From NCBI RefSeq assembly GCF_900104415.1, contig NZ_FMXR01000020.1, positions 1-64,000 of the forward strand: 64,000 bases of DNA. Direction: 5' to 3'. The position numbers were made by a program, and so were the translations under genes. Below are positions 37,916 to 47,246 of this stretch, in pieces. Source of the stretch: Eubacterium oxidoreducens. Its GTDB lineage: Bacteria > Bacillota > Clostridia > Lachnospirales > Lachnospiraceae. The notes below the pieces were generated by a model. It saw nothing but the letters and a program-made list of their open reading frames with translations. It did not search any database and was not told where the DNA came from. How positions within the stretch are numbered: position 1 is the stretch's first letter; each line of letters opens with the position of its first letter.

Positions 37916-38862
37916 TCCTCCATCACATCCAGATAGTTTAGTCCTTCCGCAATCTGCTGCTTTGTCGCAGATTGCAGGGATTTCATCGTAAGAATTTCCC
38001 GATTCGGATAATCTGTATATTTTAGCACTGTTCGTGCCAGGGATAAGTCCGCATTATCCAGTACCAAAATTGCATTTGCATTGCTCTCATCCATATACTT
38101 CGCTAGCAATGTAATCGTCTCAAATGTCACCTGCGTATCTGCACTGCATCCGGAATAAGCTGCATAATAACTTAGTCCATAATCTTCAACCAGATAGCGA
38201 AATGGAAAACGATCCGCGAAAACCAGCGTATCATTTGACGCTTGGGATACCACATTTTCATATTGTGCATCAAGCTCCGATAACTGCTTTATATAAGCAT
38301 TTGCATTTGCTTCATACATCGCTGCATGTGCCGGATCCAGTTCCTTAACCAGTTCACATAAATACTCCACATACATGGCTGCATTTTTTACCGACAACCA
38401 GACATGCTCATCATATTCAAGTTCTTCTTCCACATGACTATGACTCATCTTCGCCTCTTCGCCGACCTCTTCTTCCTCCACTGCATCTTCACCTAGAACA
38501 TCCAGCAAAGATACGATCTGAAGATCTTCATTTGCCGCTTCTTTTTGCATATCTAAAACCCACTCTTCTGACTCTCCGCCTGTGTATACAAGCAGATCCG
38601 ATTCCGACATCAGCGCAACATCCTGAACCGTCGGCTGATAACTATGAAGATCGGTTCCGGAATCATTAATCAAATGTAGACTGATATATTCATTTTCTTC
38701 TCCAACAATCTGGCGAAGCCAGTCGTATTGTGGAAACAGCGTTGCCGTAATCTGGATTTTGTCAGGATCCGTTTGCGACTGCACGCTGCTGCATCCACCC
38801 AAAAGCACAGACATAACCAACATGCAGGCTGTCATTATCACTATTATTTTCTTTCTTATCAT
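37882..38862 (-). CDS. znuA: Zinc ABC transporter substrate-binding lipoprotein
   Basis: 326 residues. Lipoprotein signal with lipobox VLLGGCSS. TroA-type fold: SGTDLHSYQPTVQDVALM supplies one metal His, DEHVWLSVKNA another, and ADRFPFRYLVEDYGL a third region. A short acidic, His-containing loop (EAKMSHSHVEEELEYDEH) is typical of zinc-specific ZnuA/AdcA proteins. The expected partner genes znuB and znuC are directly upstream, with a 4-base overlap to znuB. Confidence 0.92.
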   Translation of the reverse strand: MIRKKIIVIMTACMLVMSVLLGGCSSVQSQTDPDKIQITATLFPQYDWLRQIVGEENEYISLHLINDSGTDLHSYQPTVQDVALMSESDLLVYTGGESEEWVLDMQKEAANEDLQIVSLLDVLGEDAVEEEEVGEEAKMSHSHVEEELEYDEHVWLSVKNAAMYVEYLCELVKELDPAHAAMYEANANAYIKQLSELDAQYENVVSQASNDTLVFADRFPFRYLVEDYGLSYYAAYSGCSADTQVTFETITLLAKYMDESNANAILVLDNADLSLARTVLKYTDYPNREILTMKSLQSATKQQIAEGLNYLDVMEENLAVLKKALG

Positions 38863-39698
38863 GATCTTTTCGTCCTTAATAATCCAATCACATAACAGAT
38901 TGCAAATGCTACAATCTGCGCAATTACTATGGTTGCTCCTAGTGGTGTCTGAAGCATGATGGAAATCAGCATTCCTACAAGCGCACTGACAAGCGAAATA
39001 ATCGCGGATGCAATGATTACCATCTTAAAACTGAAGAATAAACGCATTGCCGCTAATGCCGGAAATATGATTAATGCCGAAATCAAAAGCGAACCCACAA
39101 GCGACATTCCTACTACAATGATAATTGCGATTAAGATTGCAATCAAAAGATTAATCCGTTCCGGTTTTGTCCCGGACGCTTTTGCAAAGTCTTCATCAAA
39201 TGTTACCGCAAATATTTTGTTGTAAAACAGAATGTATAATACGATAAAGATTGCCGAAAAGATTGCACAGCTAATGACTTCTGCGCTTGTTAACGTTAAT
39301 ATGGAAGTCGACCCAAATAAAGTGCTGCAGACATCTCCGGATACATTTTCCGATCCGCTTCCGGTACTCATCAGCATATAACCCACTGCAAGTGCCCCTA
39401 CGGAAATCATCGCAATCGCAGCATCTCCCTTTATCTTGGCATGCGTTCCTGCCCGAAGCAATAAAATGGCTGCCACGAGGGTAACCGGCATGGTAAGCCA
39501 TGTATTATGGGTGAGTTTTAACACCGATGCAACCGCAAGTGCTCCAAATGCCACATGTGAAAGACCATCTCCGATAAACGAATAACGCTTAAGAACAAGC
39601 GTAACTCCCATTAGTGAACTGCACAGTGCAATCAGCGCACCTACAATCAATGCATATATAACAAATGAATATTGCATATAATAAGCTAATTGTGACAT
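38859..39698 (-). CDS. znuB: Zinc ABC transporter permease
   Basis: 279 residues with eight or so membrane helices, ABC-3 family (SLMGVTLVLKRYSFIGDGLSHVAFGALA). It forms the membrane channel for ZnuA-delivered zinc. Two bases separate it from znuC. Confidence 0.94.
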   Translation of the reverse strand: MSQLAYYMQYSFVIYALIVGALIALCSSLMGVTLVLKRYSFIGDGLSHVAFGALAVASVLKLTHNTWLTMPVTLVAAILLLRAGTHAKIKGDAAIAMISVGALAVGYMLMSTGSGSENVSGDVCSTLFGSTSILTLTSAEVISCAIFSAIFIVLYILFYNKIFAVTFDEDFAKASGTKPERINLLIAILIAIIIVVGMSLVGSLLISALIIFPALAAMRLFFSFKMVIIASAIISLVSALVGMLISIMLQTPLGATIVIAQIVAFAICYVIGLLRTKRS

Positions 39699-39700
39699 GT

Positions 39701-40408
39701 CTACTCTTTCTCCTTTGATTTTAAGAAAATCCTGGCTGCTTTTGACTTCTTATAATCCTTTGCCGGTCCAAAATACAGCTGTGTCTTTCCCACATGCAGA
39801 ATATGGGTTGCATAGGATAATGCCATATCCACATCATGAGATACCATAACAATTGTAAGTCCTTCCCGATTCAGTTTTGCAAGCAGATTATACAATTCTT
39901 GCGTCACCTTTGGATCAAGACCGGTAACCGGCTCATCAAGGACCAGTATCTTCGATGATGCACACAGCGCCCTTGCCAAAAGTACCCTTTGCTTTTGACC
40001 TCCGGACAGATGGGCATAACTTTTCTTTTTCAAATCTTCTATTTCCAGTCGTTTCATATTGTCCAAAGCATTTTTCCTTTGTTCTTTCCCATAAAAGAAA
40101 TGATGGGAAAAATGCGTCATATTACCGGAAAGCACAATCTCCCAAACACTTGCCGGAAAATCTTTTTGAACAAGACTTTGCTGCGGCAAATACCCAATCT
40201 CGCCTTCTTCCATGCGACTATCGTAAATCAGACTTCCTTTCAGCGGCTTTATCAGCTTTAATAACGTCTTCATCAGTGTTGATTTACCGGTACCGTTTTC
40301 TCCAACGACACACAAATATTCTCCCGGGTTAATGGTAAAATTAAGATCCTTTGTAACAACTCCATCCTCATAACCGATGGAGAGATTTTTCGCCGTAATA
40401 TAACTCAT
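39701..40408 (-). CDS. znuC: Zinc ABC transporter ATPase
   Basis: 235 residues from MSYITAKNLS, preferred because AGAGGAA precedes it and its ATG overlaps the zur stop (ATGA). Walker A GENGTGKST, signature LSGGQKQRVLLARAL, Walker B LVLDEPVTGLD, switch His VSHDVD. Confidence 0.94.
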   Translation of the reverse strand: MSYITAKNLSIGYEDGVVTKDLNFTINPGEYLCVVGENGTGKSTLMKTLLKLIKPLKGSLIYDSRMEEGEIGYLPQQSLVQKDFPASVWEIVLSGNMTHFSHHFFYGKEQRKNALDNMKRLEIEDLKKKSYAHLSGGQKQRVLLARALCASSKILVLDEPVTGLDPKVTQELYNLLAKLNREGLTIVMVSHDVDMALSYATHILHVGKTQLYFGPAKDYKKSKAARIFLKSKEKE

Positions 40409-40818
40409 GACCCATTCCTCTTGATACAATCTTTACACATTCCATTTAACAAAGATGCGGTACAGTCCAATTCAAACCTTGTCTTTTCCCGCACATATTC
40501 ATAAAACTGCTGCATATATTCATCTTCGAGATGAACCATCTTGCCACATCTAAGACAGCGCATATGCAAATGCTGCTCACAATGTCTTGCCGTATCAAGA
40601 ACCTGAAAATAAGTACAATCATCCTGCGGATTCTTTGTCTTGGCAAGTTCACCTGCCTCCGTCATCTTCTCCAGATTCCGATAAACGGTCGTTAGATTTA
40701 CCGACTTTGAGCATGTCTTTAGATACTCATGAATCTCTGCCGCACAAAAACGCTCATCCGGATGAAGCTGCATATATTCTTTTATATAATCCTTTATCTT
40801 CGTACGATATTCTTTCAC
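40405..40818 (-). CDS. zur: Fur-family regulator, probably Zur
   Basis: 137 residues starting at GTG (AAGGAG seven bases upstream); the longer ATG frame would begin inside the promoter. Winged helix with TTVYRNLEKMTEAGEL, a His-rich hinge (ARHCEQHLHMRC) and two CxxC pairs (CLRC, CKDC) for the structural zinc. Its place at the head of znuCBA indicates zinc regulation. It is presumably autoregulated through the palindromes in its own promoter. Confidence 0.9.
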   Translation of the reverse strand: MKEYRTKIKDYIKEYMQLHPDERFCAAEIHEYLKTCSKSVNLTTVYRNLEKMTEAGELAKTKNPQDDCTYFQVLDTARHCEQHLHMRCLRCGKMVHLEDEYMQQFYEYVREKTRFELDCTASLLNGMCKDCIKRNGS

Positions 40819-40837
40819 GATAATTCTCCTTAAAAAA

Positions 40838-40906
40838 AGAAATGCAAACAATTTGCATTTCTCTTTATACACCATATTTTCAAAAATTGCAAGTGATTTG
40901 CAATTT
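40838..40906 (-). promoter_or_regulatory. zur-znuCBA promoter with two palindromic operators
   Basis: On the minus strand TTGCAA (40887-40892), 17 bases, TATAAA (40864-40869). One palindrome (40884-40906, arms AAATTGCAA / TTGCAATTT) covers the -35; the other (40838-40862, arms AGAAATGCAAA / TTTGCATTTCT) lies just after the -10. Centres are about 45 bases apart. Both share the TGCAA core, so one repressor could bind both. The first also overlaps the end of the upstream GH13 gene. Confidence 0.82.
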
Positions 40907-42191
40907 AACCTATTTGATAATCGATTATAATCGGCTCGCCTTCAAACAAAAGCTGTCCGGCGCATACTTCAACACTTCTTCTCGAAATCCGATTAATATA
41001 AGTTCCGTCTTCTAGTGTCGTTGGAATCGTTCCAATGCGACCCATTATGGAGAACACGCCAAGGCATCTTTTGTTACCTTGTTCATAAGTCGCATAAATG
41101 TACTCTTTTTTCACTGCCTTTACGAAAAATGAACCTTCCCGGAAGATTTCCTCACTCTTAATTCTTTTTAGCTGCTTAATAAATGCGCTCATATCATTAT
41201 GACGCCAGCTAACATCATCCTTGTCAAATAAACTCGGACGATGTGGATCGCTCTTTTCCTGTCCGTTACTAATCATCACTGCACCTTTTGCAAAAAAGCT
41301 AAATGCCGTCATGTTCTCGAGCACTCTTCTATCCGGATAATTAAATGCCGCCCTTGGACGATCATGGTCTTCAAGTGCATGTAACTTGACATAATTATTC
41401 GGATATTTGCTTTCTTGCATCTGCAACGGATTTGTAACCGCATCTAGCGGAAATCGTCCTTCATGCAAGCCACGAATCGAATGCGCGAGGTCATAGTCAA
41501 AACACATATCAAATACTTCATAAAGTTCGCCATCTGATAATGCTGTCTGTCCCTTCGCCCGAAGAGTCATGATGTCTTCTCCTTCTCCGGACTGCGCAAG
41601 CCAGATACACTCCTTGCGTACACTTTCAACTTCTTTTCTTGCGCGCATCCAAAACTCTAATGGAATTGCATAAGCTCGATTACACCGAAATCCGTCTACA
41701 TATCCTGCCCAGAACTTTAAGATTTCAATCAGTTCATCCCACAGCTCCAGATTCGAGAAATCAAGTTCGACGACATCCGTCCACTCCGGATTGCGCGAAA
41801 TTGGCTCCCCATCAGAATTCTGAACAAACCACTGCGGATGATTGCGAAGCATCTCGCTATCTTTGGCCGTATGATCAAATACAATATCTATCATACACTT
41901 CATACCGCGCTCATGAATCTCATCCACTATCTGCTGAAAATCATTCAAAGTTCCATATTCCGGATTAATCGCCCGATAATCACGCACCGCATATGGACTT
42001 CCGAGCATTCCCTTTCGTCCAATCTGTCCGATTGGATGAATCGGTAAAAACCAGATGATATCCGTTCCTAGATCCTGAATCCTGGCAAGATCTTTTTTGA
42101 CCTCTTGAAAATTACCAACGCGTCCATAATTCCTTACGAAGACGCAGTAAATCATGCAGTTTCTCAATCCTATATCTGTTGTCTTTGCCAT
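40905..42191 (-). CDS. GH13 alpha-amylase-family protein with both catalytic residues replaced
   Basis: 428 residues, GH13 barrel. Conserved regions: I is IDIVFDHTA (residues 101-109), II is VDGFRCNRAYAIP, III is IWLAQSGEGED, IV is LHALEDHDRPR. In active GH13 enzymes region II ends in R-x-D (nucleophile) and region III carries the acid/base Glu (in this subgroup typically AES). Here the nucleophile is Asn171 (codon AAT at 41679-41681) and the acid/base is Gln200 (CAG). The third acid, Asp277, is kept. So the fold is intact, but it should have little or no hydrolase activity and may bind oligosaccharides. It lies upstream of the zinc operon and downstream of malQ. No signal peptide, so cytoplasmic. 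Confidence 0.85.
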   Translation of the reverse strand: MAKTTDIGLRNCMIYCVFVRNYGRVGNFQEVKKDLARIQDLGTDIIWFLPIHPIGQIGRKGMLGSPYAVRDYRAINPEYGTLNDFQQIVDEIHERGMKCMIDIVFDHTAKDSEMLRNHPQWFVQNSDGEPISRNPEWTDVVELDFSNLELWDELIEILKFWAGYVDGFRCNRAYAIPLEFWMRARKEVESVRKECIWLAQSGEGEDIMTLRAKGQTALSDGELYEVFDMCFDYDLAHSIRGLHEGRFPLDAVTNPLQMQESKYPNNYVKLHALEDHDRPRAAFNYPDRRVLENMTAFSFFAKGAVMISNGQEKSDPHRPSLFDKDDVSWRHNDMSAFIKQLKRIKSEEIFREGSFFVKAVKKEYIYATYEQGNKRCLGVFSIMGRIGTIPTTLEDGTYINRISRRSVEVCAGQLLFEGEPIIIDYQIG

Positions 42192-42322
42192 ATTATTCCC
42201 TCTTTAACCCCTTTTTCACTCTATTCCAGTCAAGACTCGCTCTTTTATAGTAGTTTAACACACCTACTCTATTTTTCTAATGTCTTTTTCAAGCTTTTTT
42301 TAGAAGATATTCGATTTTACCA
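42192..42322. other. Short gap between malQ and the GH13-like gene
   Basis: 131 bases, no gene and no clear terminator or operator seen. A ribosome-site-like GGGAATA precedes the GH13-like start. Confidence 0.5.
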
Positions 42323-43855
42323 TCAAGATACCCTGACACGCTCATATTCTTTTGCAAGCTCTAACATCTCGTTTTTTACCTTATCTGTCAATTTCTGTTG
42401 ATTCATCCTCCAACGCCAATTTAATCCCCCCAGCGTGGATGGCATATTCAGTCTGGCTTCTTCTCCGATCTTTAGATAATCCTGCATCGGAACAATTACC
42501 ACCTTGGCCTTACTTGCAAACAGCGCATCAAGCAGCGCCTTTATGGCATCCTCTTTTGTTTCAAGTTGTAACGAACGTCGAATCGTTTGCTTTGCCTTTC
42601 TAGAACATTTCCTATACCAGCCTACCAGTGTATCATTGTCATGGGTTCCGGTATAAGCAATACAGTTCTCCGGATAATACTGTGGAAGGTAGTCATTATT
42701 TAGATACTCTCCATAGCCAAATTGCATCACTTTCATGCCCGGATAGCCGGTCGCATCCAAAAGTTCACGCACCTGCGGCGTAATCAATCCCAAATCCTCT
42801 GCTATGATTGGCATGTTGCCAAGTGTCATCTGCGCCACCTTAAACAGTTCTTTTCCCGGACCTTTTTTCCATTCTCCGGCCGTTGCATCCTCGTCCCCAT
42901 ACGGAACAGAATAATAAGATTCAAATCCCCGGAAGTGATCAATGCGAATCACATCATACCGCCTGAGATTTTGACGGATGCGCGCTATCCACCAGCGATA
43001 CTCCGTAAGATGATGTTCTTCCCAATTATATAAGGGGTTGCCCCATAACTGTCCTTTTGTAGCAAAACTATCCGGCGGACAACCTGCTACACCGGTCGGA
43101 TTCCCCTCTTCATCTAATTGAAACAGCTCTGGATTGGCCCAGGTATCTGCACTGTCATATGCCACATAAATAGGTAGATCTCCAATAATCCTAATTCCTT
43201 TTTTATTTGCATAGGATTTTAGGTTTGTCCACTCACGGTCAAATTCGTATTGAAGATATTCATAAAATCGTATCTCATCTTGATATTTTTCAAAAGCCAC
43301 ACGCATTGCCTTATCTTCACGAAATCGCAGTTCCTTTGGCCATGCTGCAAACGGCTTTCCTTTTTGTGCATCTTTGATGGCACTGTAGAAAGCGTAATCC
43401 ACTATCCAAGCCCAATTATCGCGTACATATTCTTCAAAGGCTTTTCGGTCAGCATCATATTCTTGTGCGGTCCATTTCTTCTTTGGCGCTTTCGCGTAGG
43501 GACTATTGTGATAGGCTGCCTTAAGCATTGCAAAGCGTCCCTTGTAAATCTTGTCATAATCCACATATCCGTGCTGCCCGCCAAAATCATAGGTGCCAGC
43601 TTCTTCTTCCGTTAGATATCCAAGCCTGATTAGCTCCTTAGGATCAATAAAATATACATTTCCGGCAAACGTAGAAGAACTTTGATATGGCGAATCTCCA
43701 TAGCCAGTCTGGCAAAGCGGAAGAATCTGCCAATATTTTTGACCTGTTTCTTCTAGAAAATCTATCCATTCATAAGCTTCTTTTGAAAAGCATCCAATTC
43801 CGTACGGTCCCGGAAGCGATGCCACCGGAAGCAATACTCCGCAACTTTTTCTCAT
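42323..43855 (-). CDS. malQ: 4-alpha-glucanotransferase (amylomaltase), GH77
   Basis: 510 residues. The N-terminus RKSCGVLLPVASLPGPYGIG, the GDSPYQSSSTFAGNVYFID loop, catalytic RIDHFRGFESYYSVP (Asp nucleophile), IIAEDLG (Glu acid/base) and AYTGTHDNDT (third Asp) are all present. It transfers maltooligosaccharide units in the cytoplasm during starch/glycogen use. It is catalytically complete, unlike the neighbouring GH13-like protein. Confidence 0.97.
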   Translation of the reverse strand: MRKSCGVLLPVASLPGPYGIGCFSKEAYEWIDFLEETGQKYWQILPLCQTGYGDSPYQSSSTFAGNVYFIDPKELIRLGYLTEEEAGTYDFGGQHGYVDYDKIYKGRFAMLKAAYHNSPYAKAPKKKWTAQEYDADRKAFEEYVRDNWAWIVDYAFYSAIKDAQKGKPFAAWPKELRFREDKAMRVAFEKYQDEIRFYEYLQYEFDREWTNLKSYANKKGIRIIGDLPIYVAYDSADTWANPELFQLDEEGNPTGVAGCPPDSFATKGQLWGNPLYNWEEHHLTEYRWWIARIRQNLRRYDVIRIDHFRGFESYYSVPYGDEDATAGEWKKGPGKELFKVAQMTLGNMPIIAEDLGLITPQVRELLDATGYPGMKVMQFGYGEYLNNDYLPQYYPENCIAYTGTHDNDTLVGWYRKCSRKAKQTIRRSLQLETKEDAIKALLDALFASKAKVVIVPMQDYLKIGEEARLNMPSTLGGLNWRWRMNQQKLTDKVKNEMLELAKEYERVRVS

Positions 43856-43888
43856 CTAATTATTATGACTCCTTCTTTCCTTTGCCCC

Positions 43889-45154
43889 TTATTCAAAAAA
43901 GCATGTAACCACTTTTGTAAGTTCTTGTTGGTCTTTACTTCCCATCAGTTCCCTTGCCGAATGCATCGCAAGCAATGGTATGCCAAGATCCACCGTCTTA
44001 ACCGGAAGAAGCGATGACAAAATAGCGCCTATCGTTCCTCCGCCTCTGACATCGGAACGATTCACGAAGCGCTGATAAGCAATTTTGTTCTTCTCGCACA
44101 ATCCAATGAAAATGGCAATTGCCTCAGCATCTGTTGCATAAGACTGTGAACATGCCTGCTTTACGCATACTCCTTTGCCCAATACCGGCTGCGTCGTGAT
44201 ATCCATTTTGCCGATGTTATTCGGATGCAGTGCATGCGCCACATCCACAGAAAGCAACATCATATTATATAGATAACGCCGTATTTCGTCCATCGAATAG
44301 CCAACATTTTCCAGAATTCTTAGTATCAATTCATACGTAAAATGTGTTCCGGCTCCTTGCTTCGATCTGCTTCCTATCTCCTCATGGTCATAGAGTCCGA
44401 TTATATTCATGCCTTCTTCGCAAACTGCCTCTTCTATCGCTTCTACAAGTGCTGCTACCGATGTCTGGTTATCGAGTCTTGGTGCGGAGTACAACTCCTC
44501 TCTAGGTCCTACATACATTGCCTCTTCCCAGATAAATGTCGTCAGCTCAAAGTCTAGAATTTCATCCTTGTTCACTTTTAGATCTTTTGCAATACAGTCC
44601 ATAAAGTATGCCGTATCCTGCCCTTCTTCTTCAAGCAGTCCGGCAATAAGCATAAGGTCCGTCTGGTTTTTTATTTCCACGCCCTTGTTCACATCCCGAT
44701 TCATATGAATGGCAAGATTAGGCAGAATCAAAAGCGGCTTTTTACTCCGGTACACCACCATCTTAGGCTGAAATACATCCTTACTTTTTAAAACTACTCT
44801 TCCGGCCACGCCGAGCGGTCTGTCAAACCAGGTATTTAAAATAGGACCGCCGTAGACTTCTACATTTACCTGTGCATACCCCTTTGTTACAAAATCTGCA
44901 TTTGGTTTAATGGATAGACATGGTGCATCGGTATGTGCACCGGCCATTCGCAGACGTCCCTTCTTCTTTCCTATCGTAAATGCAAAAAGACTTGCACCAT
45001 AATGCTTTATATAATAACGTCCACCTGCATTAAGATGCCACTCATTTGCATACCTAAGCTCTTCAAATCCTTGTTTTTCTAAATCTTTTGCAGCATATTC
45101 CACGCAGTTATATGCGCTTACGCCTTCTTTGATAAATGCTTCTAATTTCTTCAT
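43889..45154 (-). CDS. M18-family aminopeptidase
   Basis: 421 residues. Di-zinc ligands are visible: MAGAHTDAP (His), APRLDNQTS (Asp), YDHEEIGSRS (catalytic Glu pair) and LLAMHSARELMG (His). Family members remove N-terminal acidic or other residues from peptides in the cytoplasm. It lies two bases after the HAD gene, so the two are co-transcribed. Confidence 0.93.
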   Translation of the reverse strand: MKKLEAFIKEGVSAYNCVEYAAKDLEKQGFEELRYANEWHLNAGGRYYIKHYGASLFAFTIGKKKGRLRMAGAHTDAPCLSIKPNADFVTKGYAQVNVEVYGGPILNTWFDRPLGVAGRVVLKSKDVFQPKMVVYRSKKPLLILPNLAIHMNRDVNKGVEIKNQTDLMLIAGLLEEEGQDTAYFMDCIAKDLKVNKDEILDFELTTFIWEEAMYVGPREELYSAPRLDNQTSVAALVEAIEEAVCEEGMNIIGLYDHEEIGSRSKQGAGTHFTYELILRILENVGYSMDEIRRYLYNMMLLSVDVAHALHPNNIGKMDITTQPVLGKGVCVKQACSQSYATDAEAIAIFIGLCEKNKIAYQRFVNRSDVRGGGTIGAILSSLLPVKTVDLGIPLLAMHSARELMGSKDQQELTKVVTCFFE

Positions 45155-45156
45155 AC

Positions 45157-45804
45157 CTATTCCTCAATGATTTTCAAAAAGTCCTTTGGTGTTTTCACAA
45201 GAAAGTCTGCACCATTTTCTATCAGTTCCTCGCGACTTCCATACCCATACAATGCGCCTACTGCTGTCACTCCTATGTCAGAAGCGCCTTTTACATCATA
45301 GTGACGATCTCCTAACATAATCACCTTGCTTTTATCTTCTATGTTATGCTCCGTCAACAATTTCGCAATTAACTCTGCTTTATTTACGGTATGCACTTCC
45401 CTTGACGGTCCATAAATTTCCTTAAAATATGGAAGCAAATTATGATACCTAAGAACCTCTTTTGAAGTGTCTACCGGTTTTGCCGTAACAATATAAAGTT
45501 CTTTTCCATTCTGATACAGTGTTTGTATGACTTCTCGAATGCCGTCATAAAGCGGCGACTTTTTGTAATTTACTTTTTCATATATCTCGCGATAATATAC
45601 AACCGCCTGTTCCCCATCTTCGTGACTCATTCCATAAAAATGTGTAAAGGAATAATACAGCGGCGGCCCGATAAACCGCAAAAGGCTTTCTTCATCCTGC
45701 TCTACGATTCCAAACTTTTCCAATGCATATTTTACAGAATCAATAATTCCATATTCTGAAACCGTAATCGTTCCATCTAAATCAAATAATATTGTCTCGT
45801 ACAT
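45157..45804 (-). CDS. HAD-family phosphatase (Gph-like)
   Basis: 215 residues. Motif I FDLDGTITVSEYG, motif II IVTAKP, Lys in HTVNKAELIAK, motif IV VIMLGDRHYDVKGASD. A phosphoglycolate-phosphatase-like or 5'-nucleotidase-like HAD with the C1 helical cap; the true substrate is not known. Confidence 0.9.
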   Translation of the reverse strand: MYETILFDLDGTITVSEYGIIDSVKYALEKFGIVEQDEESLLRFIGPPLYYSFTHFYGMSHEDGEQAVVYYREIYEKVNYKKSPLYDGIREVIQTLYQNGKELYIVTAKPVDTSKEVLRYHNLLPYFKEIYGPSREVHTVNKAELIAKLLTEHNIEDKSKVIMLGDRHYDVKGASDIGVTAVGALYGYGSREELIENGADFLVKTPKDFLKIIEE

Positions 45805-45868
45805 GTTGTTCCTCTCAAATCAGACACAGGCGCAGCTTATACTACGTCTTGCTATCCGTTTCTAGTAA

Positions 45869-47020
45869 TTACTCCGACTGCGTTAGGATCTTCCCATCTT
45901 CATCAAATGACAGATCGCTATATCCGGCGGAATATTTTGCCATATTTTCCAGAATGGCTGCTTTGGTATCTCCACTTGCAATCTGTGGGCAAAAATCATT
46001 ATAGTTTGCAGCTCCTGACAATGTACATGGTATAAATGTTGCATCGATCTGCGCCTCTTCATCGAGTTTTCCATCTACATAGGTAAACGTCTGCGTAAAG
46101 ATACCATCTTGCTTATCCGTAGGATTGGAATTACCTCCAAATGAAAAGTTTCCAAGACTATAGCAAATCAATTTGCCCTTATAATACTCTATCCCTTGCA
46201 GTACGTGTGGGTGATTTCCAATAATCACATCTGCACCTTCCTCAATCAGTTGATGCGCCAGTTCCACCTGGTTGTCATTGGCATAGTGCTCCTGCTCGAC
46301 GCCCCAATGACAACATGCAATGATTAAGTCGGCATCGTCTTCCTTCAGCTGGTTGATTCCATTTACCAGATAGTCGACACGATCCTGCGTTCCGGATAAC
46401 AGGCTCGAAGAGACGAATCCGATCTTCAGCCCTTCATCCGTCTCATATGTACCGATCTGGTCGTTGACCGCATAGGACAGCCCCGCCTCGTTTAAGGCAT
46501 TAATGGTATCGTCAAAACTTTGCTGTCCATAGTCCATGTTGTGATTATTTCCAAAGGAACAACCTTCCACCGAGCTCGATGTCATAATCCCGGTATAGGA
46601 CGGGTCGCCCTTAAGCATGAACTCCTTTTCCTCGCCGGTCTCAGATGTTGTCAGCACACACTCTAGATTCACCACCGTAAAATCATCTGCTTCGAAGATG
46701 TCTTTTACGCCGCTAAAAAAGTAGGTCTCTCCATATCTATCATAGTAATCGTCAAAGGAACCGGAATATCCGTGTATCTGGGCGCGTCCGAGCGTACAGT
46801 CTCCGGTTGCAGATATCGTAATGGTCTGCACCTTAGGTTCTTCAACCGGCGCAGTGCTTTCACTGCCATCGCCTTCTGTGACCGGCTCTGCCACCGACAG
46901 CTGCGCACTTGATTCTGCTTCATTTGTATTTTCCGTTTTCTCTGTATTTGTTGAGCCGCATCCGGCCAGCATGGTCCCTACCAGACATAGCATCACCGGG
47001 ATACTTACATACTTTTTCAT
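45869..47020 (-). CDS. CapA-family lipoprotein
   Basis: 383 residues from MKKYVSIPVM, chosen for GAGAGGAAC upstream and the lipobox VGTMLAGCGS directly after. A Glu/Thr/Ser linker precedes the CapA/PgsA metallophosphatase-like domain (TISATGDCTLGRAQ, VNLECVLTT, SFGNNHNMDYGQQ, ACCHWGVEQEH, VIIGNHPHVLQG). Family members take part in poly-gamma-glutamate capsule synthesis in bacilli, but here there are no capBC partners, so the role is unknown. Confidence 0.9.
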   Translation of the reverse strand: MKKYVSIPVMLCLVGTMLAGCGSTNTEKTENTNEAESSAQLSVAEPVTEGDGSESTAPVEEPKVQTITISATGDCTLGRAQIHGYSGSFDDYYDRYGETYFFSGVKDIFEADDFTVVNLECVLTTSETGEEKEFMLKGDPSYTGIMTSSSVEGCSFGNNHNMDYGQQSFDDTINALNEAGLSYAVNDQIGTYETDEGLKIGFVSSSLLSGTQDRVDYLVNGINQLKEDDADLIIACCHWGVEQEHYANDNQVELAHQLIEEGADVIIGNHPHVLQGIEYYKGKLICYSLGNFSFGGNSNPTDKQDGIFTQTFTYVDGKLDEEAQIDATFIPCTLSGAANYNDFCPQIASGDTKAAILENMAKYSAGYSDLSFDEDGKILTQSE

Positions 47021-47246
47021 AATCTGTTCCTCTCGTAGAAGTAGCTTAATCTCCGTGAAGGGCACCTTCGTTCCCGCAAATAGTATCTTATTTAGGTGCT
47101 TTCTTCAATAGCTTCAATCAAATTTTCCTTAATTTTCTGCATAAACTTGGAATTGTATTTTTTATCTTTCCCTTATACATAAAAACCACTTATCTGCATT
47201 ATACTATTATCTGTTAGCACCCTGCAAATAAGTGGTCATCTACCTT
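47021..47246 (-). terminator. Intergenic region with the terminator of the broken gene upstream
   Basis: At 47185-47236, on the minus strand, ACCACTTATTTGCA and TGCAGATAAGTGGT form a 14-base stem (one mismatch) followed by TTTTTATG. It still marks the end of the decayed gene at 47247-47706. The remaining 130 bases should hold the promoter of the CapA gene; nothing certain was seen. Confidence 0.6.
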
